Positions 44,884-54,713 of a DNA stretch of 64,000 nucleotides are shown piece by piece. The notes beneath the pieces were generated by a model that had not been told where the DNA came from, did not search any database, and saw only the letters and a program-made list of their open reading frames with translations. Origin of the DNA: Diphasiastrum complanatum (lineage: Eukaryota > Streptophyta > Lycopodiopsida > Lycopodiales > Lycopodiaceae). Position numbers and translations under genes: made by a program. The stretch lies in the NCBI GenBank assembly GCA_029204225.1, contig CM055100.1, forward strand, positions 46,425,763 to 46,489,762. Direction: 5' to 3'. How positions within the stretch are numbered: the stretch's first letter is position 1; every line of letters starts with the position of its first letter.

Positions 44884-45059
44884 CATATGTTGTTGATTAC
44901 CAATCGTCATAGACTTTGGCTGATTTTACGTGGCCAGTTGAGTCAACAGTGACTCATTTTTTGCTATTCATCATATGTTATTGATTACCAATCGTCATAG
45001 ACTTTGGCTGATTTTACGTGGCCAGTTGAGTCAACAGTGACTCATTTTTTGCTATGCTT
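44884..45059. repeat. 88-bp tandem duplication
   Basis: Units start at 44884 and 44972 with CATATGTT(G/A)TTGATTACC and are almost identical to GACTCATTTTTTGCTAT. The duplication lies between the gypsy protease and the RT region, so it is a late rearrangement of the element. Confidence 0.92.
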
Positions 45060-45083
45060 CCAATCTTGGACAACGCTTGCCAT

Positions 45084-45416
45084 CTATAGCCAGGGTGTGC
45101 CAAGAAGGAGTCTATATGCATTTAAATTGTCTGGTAAATCAAGAATGATGCAATCGATGGTAAATTTGACACCTGCAATACGGACTGGTATATGCGATAA
45201 GTGACCTGCAAAGTCTGTGACTCGCTGATCGGCCATACGAAGTTTGTAACGTGGCCGATCTAAGGTATGGAACCCCCATGACTTTGCGAGTGACAAAGCC
45301 ATTATGTTTACTCTTGATCCACTATCAAGGATAGCAAATATGGTTGGATGATCTTTATAGGTCATAGGTAAGGTGATGCTAGTCCCCTTAGCAACACCTA
45401 TATTCATCAGGTTCAT
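45084..45416 (-). pseudogene. Gypsy aspartic protease
   Basis: Reads TIFAILDSGSRVNIMALSLA, the D-S-G retropepsin motif followed by a hydrophobic strand, then GVKFTIDCIILDLPDN and LLLGTPWL, a typical flap and C-terminal pattern. Position between gag and RT fits. Confidence 0.85.
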
Positions 45417-46376
45417 GGGAATCTAAGGAATTTCAGGAATCTCATCTGGTTTTCACTGTTCATCTGGGATGGTGGGCAGTTGAAAACTTCTATGGATATA
45501 ACTTTTGAGACCAGTGAAAGATTTCATTGCGCTATGGAAGGGCATTGTGATTTGAGCCTGCAAAAGTTCAGAGAATACTTCAAGTCCCTGTAGGGGTTGC
45601 TCTTTTTCGAGGATTGGAGCAGATAATGGACTATCCGTTTTCTGTTCCTCCTACAAAAACTCATCTTGAAATTTGGTGTATTGCCTTTGTTCCATGCGTG
45701 GGTCTGGGTATTCTCTTGGTAAAGTGGAAGCTGTCAAGGAACTTCCCGTATGGTCAGCTGGTTGTGCTATGTCTTGCTGTTGTTGTTGGTTTTGGCATTG
45801 GGATCTAGTAAGGACTCTAACAGGTTCAAATGAGATATGTCATCTTGGTAAGATCATGTTAGGTTGCGTTGGGCAGTCTTTGAAACTATGTTTGCGAACA
45901 TAGTCTGGACATTCAACATGGTATTGGTTTTTTACTTTGCAGTCGACCATAAAATGTCCCGGTTTGCCACAGATAAAACATCTGTTGCTCGTGGGTCCTG
46001 TGGCAATTACATAACCATATTGGATGCCTAGCTAACCTGGATGTTCTTGGTTTGTGGAATACTCATCTCGTTTGCACGAGCATGTTGTATCTTTAGGATA
46101 GTGTTGTGAACTACCAGAAGTAGGTGTGGAATCCTGATGGTATGTGTGATCGTAGGAGTGATCGACAAGATGTGTTGGTGCAGGTTCTCTATGGTGTCGA
46201 TGTTTTTGTGCTCCTACATCAGGTTCTCCCCTTGGAGGTGGACCTAAGAGTGCAAGCTGAGGTTGATGTTCATGCTTGGGTTGTCTAGGCAGCTCTTGGA
46301 TATGAATTTGGATATTGTTTCATGGAGGATATTGTTGTGGTTGGCTCCATGAAACAAATTGTTGTCTAGGAGGCTA

Positions 46377-47105
46377 TTATTGTCCTCCTAATTGATCATG
46401 AGGCTGGTTCCTCGGATTGTAATAGCAGTAGAATGAGGTATGGCCCATAAAGTCACAGATGTCACATTTAATCAAGGAAGTGTCTGGGACTGGTTGGTAT
46501 GATGGGCACTCACTGCTAGTGTGTGCACCTCTACAATGAGAGTACCAGGTATTATCCTGTCTATGGTGGATCTGGCTAGTGGGTAATTGACCTGGCATGG
46601 AGCTCTAGATAGACTTCAGGGTATTTTGAAACTCTTTCATGAGTTTCTCCATTTGTTGTTGGTGTTGTTGGTTAAGCAACTCCATTTGTGTTTTCCATAA
46701 CTGTTCCCGAGTTTCTTCATTTGGTCTAGAGTCATGGACAACACGATGTGCTCTTCTTTCTTGAGGTTCATCAACATCTGATCCCTCGTTTTCTTCGTGG
46801 ATGGCATCAGACATGGCTTGTTTTAATGATGTGTATTCATCATTAGATCGAAGTTCACGTCCGATCCATCGACTTTTTAATCTTTTTAATCTTTTTAATC
46901 GTTCTATATAGTCACGTACTTTTTCATTTTTTGTCATTTTGATATTGCTTAATTTGACAAAAGGACTCTCAATCAAACGAAACGGTTTGAATCGTTTGAT
47001 AAAGGCTTCTTTCAAGAGTGACCAATCTCGTTTATCTTCACCATCCAGGTTAAAAAACCATTCTCATGCTTGATCGATCATGGTCATCGAGAAAAGTTGT
47101 ACCAT
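46377..47105 (-). pseudogene. Gypsy gag of the 42-47 kb element
   Basis: The core reads QLFSMTM, FFNLDGEDKRDWSLLKEAFI and KRFKPFRLIESPFVKLSNIK with a stop at about 47070; then a Q/E-rich stretch LLNQQHQQQMEKLMKEF. Finally Cys/His clusters YSHCRGAHTSSECPSY and KCDICDFMGHTSFYC (46560-46430) look like zinc knuckles. It matches the plus-strand gag at 49349-50488 over its whole length. Confidence 0.85.
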
Positions 47106-47127
47106 GGCTATCTCACTATTGGCTGAT

Positions 47128-47270
47128 TCTGACGCCCTCCATTCCATCTCAGCCGACGCCCTCCACTTCCATCTCAGCCGACACCTTTTCCGCTTCCATC
47201 TCAACCGATGCTTGATAACCCTGTCTGACATCTCAACCGACACCCTTTTCCAGATTTTGTTTTGTCAGTT
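47128..47270 (+). repeat. CATCTCA(A/G)CCGAC motif cluster upstream of the unknown protein
   Basis: Words CATCTCAGCCGACGCC, CATCTCAGCCGACACC, CATCTCAACCGATGC and CATCTCAACCGACACC lie within 120 bp, alternating with CCCTCCA/CCTTTTCC segments, and end about 25 bp before the ATG at 47279. The same word on the opposite strand forms the array at 40860-41880, also upstream of a copy of this protein. Confidence 0.8.
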
Positions 47271-47278
47271 TCTTCATC

Positions 47279-49093
47279 ATGTCTACCAACCCTACGTCCA
47301 GCCTTGATGACCCCGAAGCCAATAAGCTCGACATCCAATTGTCCAAATTGGATATCACAGAAATGCAACACTGGTACCAACAGGCAGCAGCTTTCTTTCA
47401 AACAATTGAGTTCCAGATGCTTGTCCTAACGGGGTATCAAAGCCCTTATCTCGTGCATATGATCTACGCCAACTACAATGCTACAGCAAGGTCGTGCCAG
47501 CTAATAGTTCCTCCTGTGAGGAACTATGTTTACAACCTATCATTTGCATCGGTCGACTTGCAACCTTTTGGGTTCCCAAGAGGACCCAATGCTGTCACGA
47601 GGACACTTAAAAAAATTGAGCAGACAACGTGGCCAAGTGGAAAAACAAGGACGGGTATCGAGTCGACGCAATCAATGAACCCCAACTACAAGCGGCATGT
47701 GTGTACTTGACAAAGTGCACACAACGACCACGAACCAAGTTGCAGAGGGTACCCATTGTTTTGTTTCACATGATGGCAGATTTACAGCTGCATGCCCAGA
47801 ACCTCTATGATTGGGCACAGTTTGTTTCGAACTGTCTTCATAAGTGCATTAAGAACAAGCAGCAGTCAACATTACTTGGATATCTCGACGGATATCACTC
47901 TTCACCAAGTACAGAACAGGCCCAAGCTCCTCCAACACCTGCAGCTTGCGGACAAGGCATGGAACATTCCCATCGAGCAACAAAAGTCCAAGCGTGCACG
48001 ATCATGAGCTACCTCCCCATCGGGATCCCAACCTAAAAGGGTCAACACAAGTATACTCCCACTGGTACGGTGGCAAACAAGCCCACAACTAGATCCACCA
48101 GTAGCTGCAACATCCGAAGCTCCAGAGGCCGATACCACCAAGGCCCTAGATGATTATCTGGCAAGGCCATCCCAGCCGCATAGGACAACTTCCCCTACCA
48201 GGCCTAGAGGCAAATTGGCTGATACATGGGAATCAGAAAAGTTTGAAAGAAAATACCCTCCCAACATGAGGGGAGGCAAAGAAGACATCGATCAAAGCCA
48301 ATACTCCACCAGGTCCGAGATCATTGCCGCGCTACAACCGCAGCCAGAATGGCGAAATAAAGTCCCGAAGGATAGCAGACGACTTCAAGAGTATTTGAAG
48401 GCACCGACATGGAAGTGAGTGGATCCTTTCTACATGCCACTCAAACGCAGAAACCCATGTCCGTTGGAAAAGCCGCAAGTAGAGTTGGTAAAATGGCCAG
48501 TCATCCCGGGAATTTTAGAAAGAACCACCCCGGATGATTTGAGGATGCAGTTACTCGACTTCAGGCATAAATACAAATCAAGTGCCGATCTTTGCGTGCA
48601 GAAAAGCGCCGAGTATTGCAGATCCATGGCCTTTTTGATGCAGCAAGAGTGTTTTTGGGATCGAGGCCTGGAGCCCATCAAAATCAACCAAAACATAGCC
48701 CTCCAGTCGGAAGAAGACCATGAAATGATGGCCAAGCTATACTACAGAGCGGCCTTCATGTCGTCACGCTATGTGACCATAGTGGAAGACTGGTAGGAAA
48801 TGGGCTTCGTGGAGAAGATAAGAGAATATCTGGGGCCCCTCAATTTCGGAAGTAAGCTCCGCTTCCAGGTTTTTGAAGCCCTAGGACGAAAGATGGGCGA
48901 ACGAAGGCAGACGGCACGACCGACGGGTTCGCATCTGATCTCGACTGACGAATTTTTAATCAGATCTCAACCGATGGGTTTGCGTCAGATCTCGACCGAC
49001 GGTTTTGGGTCCAATCTCGACCGACGAGGTTCCTCACCATCTCAACCGACCAACTCCATGCCAGACCATAGACCTTTCAAACGACACTTCTGA
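47279..49093 (+). pseudogene. Unrecognised protein family, best preserved copy
   Basis: ATG at 47279. First block (47279-47640): TEMQHWYQQAAAFFQTIEFQ, LTGYQSPYLVHMIYANYN, RNYVYNLSFASVD. Frame shifts near 47640 to KDGYRVDAINEPQLQAACVY, IVLFHMMADLQLHAQNLYDW and AQFVSNCLHKCIKNKQ, then returns near 47880. The first frame then runs to 49093 with TGA at 48005 and 48416 and TAG at 48794; late blocks are ADTWESEKFERKYP, YCRSMAFLMQQE, WDRGLEPIKINQN and LYYRAAFMS. Total about 550-600 codons. No zinc finger, protease or polymerase motif, signal peptide or membrane helix is visible. It sits 0.25 kb upstream of a gypsy gag on the same strand, reminiscent of the extra 5' frame of Ogre-type elements; that link is inference. 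The family looks like a mobile-element accessory protein of unknown role. Confidence 0.6.
48925..49060 (+). repeat. Second CTCGACCGAC motif cluster
   Basis: GATCTCGACTGACG, GATCTCAACCGATGG, GATCTCGACCGACGG, AATCTCGACCGACGAGG and CATCTCAACCGACC are spaced about 25-32 bp apart. They overlap the end of the unknown reading frame and precede the gag at 49349. Confidence 0.8.
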
Positions 49094-49348
49094 TTGGCAT
49101 TTCGATCGAACCACCATCTTTCCAAAGCCTTAAAGGCTGAACAAAAAAAAGAAAAAGGCATGAACACAATTTTTTTTTCAAAAAAATAAAACTTATACCA
49201 ATAGAAAGCCCTTTTAATACTGAGTCTCCAACTTCACTTCCTTCAACACCCTAAAAAACCCAAACAAATCCAAAAACACCAAAAACCCTAAAAAATCCAA
49301 AAACACCAGAAACACATACCCAATACAAAAAAGACACAACAATACCCA

Positions 49349-50488
49349 ATGGCCGACAATACAGATCCTGAAATCCCAGAAGATTATCCATACGAGATCA
49401 GGTCCCCTGTAGCTAAACAAATCAGACGTCGTAGGTTCTACCGAATGCGGGCCCAAATACCCGAGCCATCCACAAACCCATTCGAGGGACATGAACCTGA
49501 TAGAGTTGAGTCTTCACGAGCACGAGCCTATTCTTATGGTGCTGACCCCTCCCAGGCCAGAACCAACCTTAATGGTGCTTCTGCTATCCACGGTGCTCAT
49601 TTTGAAGGACATACACCCAAGCTAGATCTACCAAAGTTTGACGGTAGTTCGAACCCTCAAAGATTTTTGCAAATCTTTGAGAATGCATGTGATGTGTATG
49701 GCAAAACATCTCCCGATGCTATGGTCCAACTATTTTCAATGACCATGATTGCTAAAGCATGTGATTGGTTTTTCAACCTTGATCGTGAAGACAAGACAGA
49801 CTGGTCAATCTTGAAAGAGTCCTTTATCAAGCATTTTAAGTCCTTTTGCTTGATCGAGATTCCTTTTGTCAAATTGAGTAACATCCAGATGGCAAAGGAT
49901 GAACGTGTACGAGACTATATCGAGCGTTTCAAATGCCTCAAAAGTCAAGTATAGGAATAGCCCTCCAAACATATGCTCATCATCTGGTTCTTAGTCAGCC
50001 TTCCAAGATGGATTAGACGCGAGCTTAAATCCAATGATCAATACATGAGATTAAAGTTATCTATGTCTGATGCCATCAAGGAAGAAGACAAAGGATCAGA
50101 TATTGACGAATCCAGGGAAAGACAAGCACCACGTGCTCCTGTCCATGAGTCGAAGCCGATCGAGGACACCCGAGATTAGCTTTGGAAATCACAGTTGGAG
50201 TTGCTCAATAAGCAACACCAACTTCATATGGAGAAACTCACCAATGAGTTTCAAACTGCCCTGAAGTCTATCCAAAGCAGTATGTCTGGTTAGTCAAACC
50301 TTGCACAGATACCTTGTAGACGAAAAACAATATGGTGCCCACACTGTCGGGCTACGCATCTTGTTGATGCTTGTCCTTCATATCGACCTATCCAAGCACA
50401 TACAGTTCAACAATATGAAGAACACCCATCACAATCTGGAAATGCCTTGCCTTATCATGAATATCCACACGTACACACATACATTCTA
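49349..50488 (+). pseudogene. Ty3/gypsy gag (OTA-like), plus-strand unit
   Basis: From the ATG at 49349: basic N-terminus, LPKFDGSSNPQRFLQIFENA (retrotransposon gag domain, about residues 95-115), WFFNLDREDKTDWSILKESF, SFCLIEIPFVKLSNIQ, then a stop at 49952. It continues with WIRRELKSNDQYMRLKLSMS, LLNKQHQLHMEKLTNEFQ and a Cys/His cluster CPHCRATHLVDACPSY (about 50338-50385). Protease and pol do not follow: sequence turns into CA-rich DNA at about 50490. It is clearly homologous to the minus-strand gag at 46377-47105. Confidence 0.87.
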
Positions 50489-50489
50489 A

Positions 50490-50745
50490 CATGTACTGAT
50501 ATTAACAATTAGACTTATATTCACACACTTAGACTTGTACTTACTTACGCTTACAATCACACACACACACACACACCCACACTAGCACATACACCTATAC
50601 TTACACACTAAAACTTATGCCTGCTTACCTTTCCATCTACTTATTCACACACCCATCGCCACACATCCACAGTAACAATTACCCACTAACACTAACACAC
50701 TCACACTTACACAAACACTTACTTGCACTTATAGTGTCATGTGAT
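50490..50745. repeat. Degenerate ACAC/TTACAC low-complexity tract
   Basis: CACACAC and ACTTACAC words dominate, including (CA)n at about 50559-50577. No coding potential. Confidence 0.75.
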
Positions 50746-51328
50746 TTTAGTACATCAATGCTTATCAACGCATTAGAATCTCCATTGTAAGCTTTGTAGG
50801 CCCAAAAGGAGCTATTAGCCTTAAGAACAAGGCGGTGCTCTCTTTAGGCCCTTCAAAGTAATTAACAAGGATAAGGGCCCAATGTTGTCTTAATAATACT
50901 TAACAAGGGCTAACTATCCCTCAAGATAGTTAAGTTTACTTAAGTGAGAGCATTGTCTATAACTAGGCAAGAGACATCAAACTTTGAATCTTTTGGCTCA
51001 TTTGCAAGTGAGAGCTTCTAGCTTCCTCCTTGTGAATATGAGCTACGAGGATTTCCTTTGCTAGGTCTCATGTGCCTTATCTACATGAATCCATGCTCAT
51101 TTCCATTGCTATGTACTCTTTCTTTCATTTCTATTGAGATTCTATGGAAATTCTTGTGTTTCTAGCTTTCTATGTATATGCTATCTTGAATGCTTTGTAC
51201 TTTTCTTGCTCTTAGCTTTTCTTCCATTGTAATTGCTATTAGCTTAAATGCTATAACAATGTAAAGCAGATGATGCTTTTGGTGAAAAAATAAGAAAGGG
51301 TGTGATATTTTGGGACCGTTTGGGTTTA
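50746..51328. other. Gene-free region upstream of the trihelix gene
   Basis: No coding, RNA or repeat feature is supportable. It presumably contains the distal promoter of the gene at 51379. Confidence 0.4.
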
Positions 51329-51338
51329 TAAAAGGAAA
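51328..51338 (+). promoter_or_regulatory. Candidate TATA box of the trihelix gene
   Basis: TTTATAAAAGG lies about 50 bp before the first ATG at 51379, so a start site about 30 bp downstream would leave a very short leader. Confidence 0.45.
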
Positions 51339-51378
51339 GCATGCATAAGAGGGTATTATTATTGTGTAGGCTACATAC

Positions 51379-51999
51379 ATGCTCTTGTGGAGGGTGGAGA
51401 TGCACATGGTCTGCATGCATCCGATGGATAAGATTCACATGACACCCAGTTCCTCTTTACAGATCTCGTTGCATCTTGGGGAGCAGCAGCGGCGACTGCC
51501 CGAACGCTTCTGGCCTTGGAAGCAGGCGATGGAGGCGAACACCTCTCCTGCTGCCTCTGCTTCTCCTTCTCTGAAGGAGATGCTGCTGCTGGGCGATGGG
51601 GGCGACGGAGGAGGCGATGGTGGGGAGGGCGACGCAGCATCGGGGTTGGGGATGGGAAGCATGGGGGGCGGGGGGGATGCGAAGCGGAAGAAGGATGGGG
51701 AGTGGACAGCGGAGGCGGTGCGGTATCTGCTGGATGCGTACGAGCGGTTGTGGGCGGATGTGAATCATGGGTTTATGAAGAAGAAGCACTGGGAGGAGGT
51801 GGCGAGGGAGGTGACGGTGAGATGCGGGGGGGTGGGCAAGCCCAAGACGGGGCCGCAGTGTAAGAGCAAGGTGGAGAAGCTGAAGCATCGGTTCAGGCAT
51901 GAGAAGACGCTGGAGAATCAGTCCGGTGGGTTGAATGCCTCTAAATGGCAGTGGGTTGGGAGGATGGAGTCCATGATGGGCAATGCACCTCAGCTGTAA
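51379..51999 (+). CDS. Trihelix (SIP1-like, MYB/SANT-type) DNA-binding protein
   Basis: 206 residues from the first ATG; a second in-frame ATG at 51529 gives a more usual start (MEANTSPAAS). A low-complexity Gly/Asp stretch (about 72-98) and a basic KRKK precede the trihelix domain at about 107-200. That domain reads EWTAEAVRYLLDAYERLWAD, KKKHWEEVAREV, TGPQCKSKVEKLKHRF and ASKWQWVGRMESM, with the spaced tryptophans of SIP1-type trihelix factors that bind GT-rich promoter elements in the nucleus. The stop overlaps a donor-like CT-GTAAGA at 51996, and an acceptor-like TTTGCAG ends at 52069. Splicing there would add only about a dozen residues. The C-terminal coiled coil usual in SIP1 proteins is absent, so it may be shortened. 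G+C-rich, unlike its surroundings; probably a real host gene. Confidence 0.78.
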   Translation: MLLWRVEMHMVCMHPMDKIHMTPSSSLQISLHLGEQQRRLPERFWPWKQAMEANTSPAASASPSLKEMLLLGDGGDGGGDGGEGDAASGLGMGSMGGGGDAKRKKDGEWTAEAVRYLLDAYERLWADVNHGFMKKKHWEEVAREVTVRCGGVGKPKTGPQCKSKVEKLKHRFRHEKTLENQSGGLNASKWQWVGRMESMMGNAPQL

Positions 52000-53030
52000 G
52001 ACAACCTTTTATTTTTCCTTGCTTCTGCCATCTTAATTACTTTCAATTCTTCGACAGCACAGTTTGCAGGAGCGGCTGCTTCAAAGCTTGCTGCATTATC
52101 TATTAGTGACACTATTCTAGCTAGTGATTAGATCGAGCAGTAAGCTTCGAGTAATTACTTTACTGTCTTATGTTCTGTTAAGCTTTTTAACGAAATCACT
52201 TTGTGCTTTTTGGCATTATCATATTCTATGCACTCTCATCTTTTTGTACATTGATGGGTTTTCCCATCCTTACAATAATAAAAGCAAGAGTTGAAGGCTT
52301 ATTTGCATTGAAATCGCATGTGCAAAGACATGCATGCTACACTCTTGCAGTGTATTTTACGCTCTAGTTCACATGCAGTTGACATGTATTTACACTCTAG
52401 GACTTAGTTGCCCGTTTCGGAACGGAACGCGTTTTGGAACGCGTTCTGTTTCGGAACGATGCCCTAAAAAAAAAAATACAAAGGATTTAATTCATATAAA
52501 ATGCAGCTAATTAACTGAAATACAAAAAATTAACTACAGTAAACAGATTTACTAATGAACACACAATTAACTACAATAATTTGATATTAACTAGGAGTGT
52601 TGGGAATGGAGTAAAAATAACTGAGATAATAGGAACAACCTACGGTGTGCGGCTAAATTTTGCATTTAAAATACGATCTAACCCACTACCATGAATTTAT
52701 CAACAAAACCATGAAATTATTTAGAAACCATGAAACATTCTTGATGAAACGTAATGAACTGGAGGATAACCATCATATAATGAGATCAGGGTTTAGGGAA
52801 GAGGAATAAATGTAAGCAAAAAACAGCCATAAAATAGTTATGCGTTCGCCGTACATCCGATACAAAAAGAAACATGTCATGTCTGATAAAATAGTACTAT
52901 GAAAATAAATCCTATGGTGACACTGTCAGAATTTGTGATACAAATTCTAGATGGAGTTACTAGTCCTACTAGCACTCACACATAACCAAGCATAGAGAGA
53001 ATTCAGATTATAGGAGAATTGAGCAATTGC
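52000..53030. other. Gene-free region; short reiterated GGAACG sequence
   Basis: At 52418-52467 the words GTTTCGGAACG and GGAACGCGTT each occur twice, forming near-palindromes of the type seen at DNA-transposon ends. No partner end is found. The remainder shows no feature; the 3' LTR expected for the minus-strand copia at 53032 is not recognisable. Confidence 0.4.
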
Positions 53031-53031
53031 T

Positions 53032-53756
53032 CTAGCTTTTGGTAAAGATATCTGGAACTTGCTCTTCCGTAGGGCAATAGATAAGCTCCACTTTATTACT
53101 TTGAATTTTCTCTCTGATGAAGTGTTGTTGTACTTCAATATGCTTTGTCCTGCTGTTAAAAACTGGATTTTTTGCCAATTTAATACAACTATGATTGTCA
53201 CATTGAAGTACCGTAGGTGAATCTTGTACCATATGTAGATCATGTAGAATCCTTCGCAACCATATTGCTTCACATGTTGCACTCGTAGTAGCTCGATATT
53301 CTGCCTCTGTAGATGATAAAGCAATAGTATATTGCTTCTTTGAACTCCAAGAGATAGCACCAGAACCAAGACTAAAAACATAACCAGTAGTAGATCTTCG
53401 GTCTTCCGCATCTCTAGCCCAATCAGCATCCACATATCCCTATAACTTCAAATCATCCTATCTACCATAGAGAATACCAAATCTCAAAGTGCCCTGGATA
53501 TATCTGAGTATTCGCTCAGCAGCTTTCCAATGAATCTGCTTAGGCTTAGCCATAATCTGACTAACCATGCTCACAGCATAAGCAATATCTGGTCTTGTAG
53601 TAGTTAGATAGATTAAGCTTCCAACAAGCTTTCTATATAACATCTCATCTACATCCTGATCTTCCTCAGCTTTAGTAAGCTTACATCCACTATCATATGG
53701 TGTAGAAATAGGCTTGCACTCTGACATATTGAACTTTTCAAGAATTTCATGAGCAT
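53032..53756 (-). pseudogene. Copia RT C-terminus and RNase H (downstream half)
   Basis: 53727-53458 reads CKPISTPYDSG, KLVGSLIYLTTTRPDIAYAV and AERILRYIQGTLRFGILYG. After a stop at 53456-53458 comes RNase H with [54 protein letters not shown] and [17 protein letters not shown]. All acidic motifs are present; it terminates at PDIFTKS. Confidence 0.88.
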
Positions 53757-53764
53757 ATTTAGAT

Positions 53765-53831
53765 CATAGTTGCAGCGAATCGCGATTCGCCAGCTTCGCG
53801 ATTCGCTGCAGCGAATCGTGGACAGAATCGT
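53765..53831 (+). repeat. Left terminal and subterminal repeats of the hAT element
   Basis: After the terminal inverted repeat the words GCGAATCGCGATTCGC and CGCGATTCGCTGCAGCG form overlapping palindromes within 55 bp, as expected of transposase-binding subterminal repeats. Confidence 0.85.
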
Positions 53832-54713
53832 TAAAAAAAAAAAACCAGAAACCCGATTTTCGGCCTCCTCCTCGCGTACAGAACCGCGCCAGCAGTGGAG
53901 GAGGCAAATTTCTTTTTTGAGAGCTGTGGGCGTCCAATCTTCGCAAGTGAATACTTGGCAGGCATCTACTCGACGATACGGAGTTGGTGTGCACGGTGCC
54001 GGGTGGGTCTGAGCTTCGTGGAGAGCGAAACGACCAATTTTCGATATTTGGTAAGTGTAGGCTTGACTTTTTGCAATTGTTGACATTGAGCTGTAGGCAA
54101 CCAAATCGAGCGTAGTTTGGCTCTAGACCACCTTTCTTCACGCCCACAGTGATTTTTACAGCATCAGTTTCAGCCATCACGACACGCCTAGCGAGATTTG
54201 AACACCACATTTCAAATGCTTGTGTATTTTGGCCATTTTCACAGAATGGCTTGTTGGAAACCGAGTGAGGTGATGTCTGAGCCTAGAATGCATTTCCACA
54301 TGCTTGCACAGACTCCTATGACCTCCGTTCCGCCCGTCTACGTCCGTATCACAAATTTCAATTTTCATGCCCTGATTCCATACTTTTTAGGGTTTAGGCG
54401 TGGACTATCGTGCAAACATCTGCTAGGGGCGTTGTTTAGGCCCACACTGCACTCCTTTATGCCTGCACGGACTCCGACGCTAACGTCAGTCGCCTGTTAT
54501 CCCTCATATAGAAATTATTCTATCCCACGCCCTAATCTCATGTTCTTCTTTGGCACTTGATATAATGTGTGAACTGGAATCGTTCTGATGTATGCTCTGG
54601 TATTTTGAGCTCTATTTGAGCTCGGTAATGTTGTTCAATGCAATGTATTTTTTTTTCTACTGAACATTTGCCTGATTATTTGTTGTTTGCAGGTTTAGGG
54701 TCGTGTTGATACG
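53832..54713 (+). other. 5' region of the hAT transposase gene with probable leader intron
   Basis: A donor TTTG-GTAAGT at 54051 and an acceptor TTTGCAG ending at 54692, 21 bp before the ATG, would remove a 642-bp 5'-UTR intron. This is a sequence-based guess; transcript data would settle it. Confidence 0.5.

Larger units (their letters stand above)
42300..47105 (-). mobile_element. Ty3/gypsy element (OTA-like), gag to integrase, decayed
   Basis: Domain order on the minus strand is gag (47105-46377), protease (45416-45084), RT (44499-44049), RNase H (44071-43646) and integrase (43366-42300), the classical gypsy order without a chromodomain. The gag 5' end is cut at about 47105, where CTCAACCGAC-type repeats of the neighbouring unit begin. 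Many stops and frame changes are present. No LTRs are identifiable. Confidence 0.85.

Noticed and set aside
48419-48796. Separate gene starting after 48418
   Set aside because: It is in the same frame as the preceding block across a TGA and has no ATG at its start; better read as one broken protein.
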